In this document: piece by piece, positions 63,998 to 64,000 of the stretch
How positions within the stretch are numbered: the first letter of the stretch is position 1
How the letters are laid out: every line of letters starts with the position of its first letter
From: Otis tarda
Lineage: Eukaryota; Chordata; Aves; Otidiformes; Otididae
Assembly (NCBI GenBank): GCA_026413225.1
Contig: CM048554.1
Location: 91,057,963 to 91,121,962 of the forward strand
Length of the DNA stretch: 64,000 nt
Reading direction: 5' to 3'
Program-made: the position numbers and the translations under genes
The notes under the pieces: model-generated
What the model was told of the DNA's origin: nothing
What the model saw: only the letters and a program-made list of their open reading frames with translations
Database searches by the model: none

Positions 63998-64000
63998 AGG

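Larger units (their letters stand above)
63392..64000 (+). other. HTR1B: HTR1B 3' flank / start of 3'UTR
   Basis: The region after the receptor stop begins with a short A/T stretch and then a very C- and G-rich block (63455-63840). It contains a G-quadruplex-like motif at 63526-63549. No AATAAA is present before the window ends, so the 3'UTR probably continues outside, or the weak variant AGTAAA at 63865-63870 is used. Around 63860-63960 the sequence returns to balanced composition with an octamer-like ATGCTAAT at 63891. The window ends in a short TA repeat and a T run. Confidence 0.6.

Noticed and set aside
1-64000. CRISPR arrays, tRNA/rRNA genes, bacterial operons or riboswitches
   Set aside because: None seen. 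The A+T-rich vertebrate intergenic character, CR1 elements and CpG island make a prokaryotic reading untenable.

Overview
The window looks like a piece of bird chromosome, or less likely of another sauropsid. It is an A+T-rich, exon-poor interval littered with decayed CR1 LINE fragments. Several of these carry the ATTCTATG-type 3' tail common in birds, and there are LTR remnants with retroviral promoter and poly(A) architecture. Only one host protein-coding gene can be supported: an uninterrupted serotonin receptor, HTR1B (5-HT1B), on the + strand at 62252-63391, at the extreme right.

Layout. About 1-60,200 is a gene desert with no convincing exon on either strand. Recognisable items are CR1 fragments at 7961-8760 (-), 21264-21495 (+), 25976-26415 (-), 36199-37800 (a + copy split by a younger - copy), 45788-46020 (+), 49493-49590 (probable, -), 52040-52109 (+) and 60211-60649 (-). 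There is also an ancient CR1/L3-like reverse-transcriptase LINE at about 18930-20150 (+), into which an LTR (about 19190-19720, -) has inserted, and a clean solo LTR at 15661-16266 (-) flanked by a 5-bp target duplication. Small satellites are a GATA/CA microsatellite (12351), a slippage repeat (40007), an AT microsatellite (49919) and a 33-bp duplication (56945). The inner CR1 at 36664-37494 keeps an open frame for the C-terminal part of ORF2 and is the youngest-looking insertion.

From about 61,080 the base composition switches abruptly to a dense CpG island. It contains a TATA box (61576-61585), GC boxes, a GC-rich leader with several upstream ATGs and short upstream ORFs, then the single-exon HTR1B coding sequence and the start of its 3' flank. 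The leader design suggests translational control of the receptor. The gene desert upstream is a reasonable place for distal neuronal enhancers, but none can be identified from sequence alone.

No prokaryotic features, CRISPR arrays, tRNA or rRNA genes were seen. No new biological system is evident. The most informative non-genic structures are the three transposon layers (LTR inside an ancient LINE, CR1 inside CR1, solo LTR with intact target duplication) and the uORF-rich HTR1B leader.
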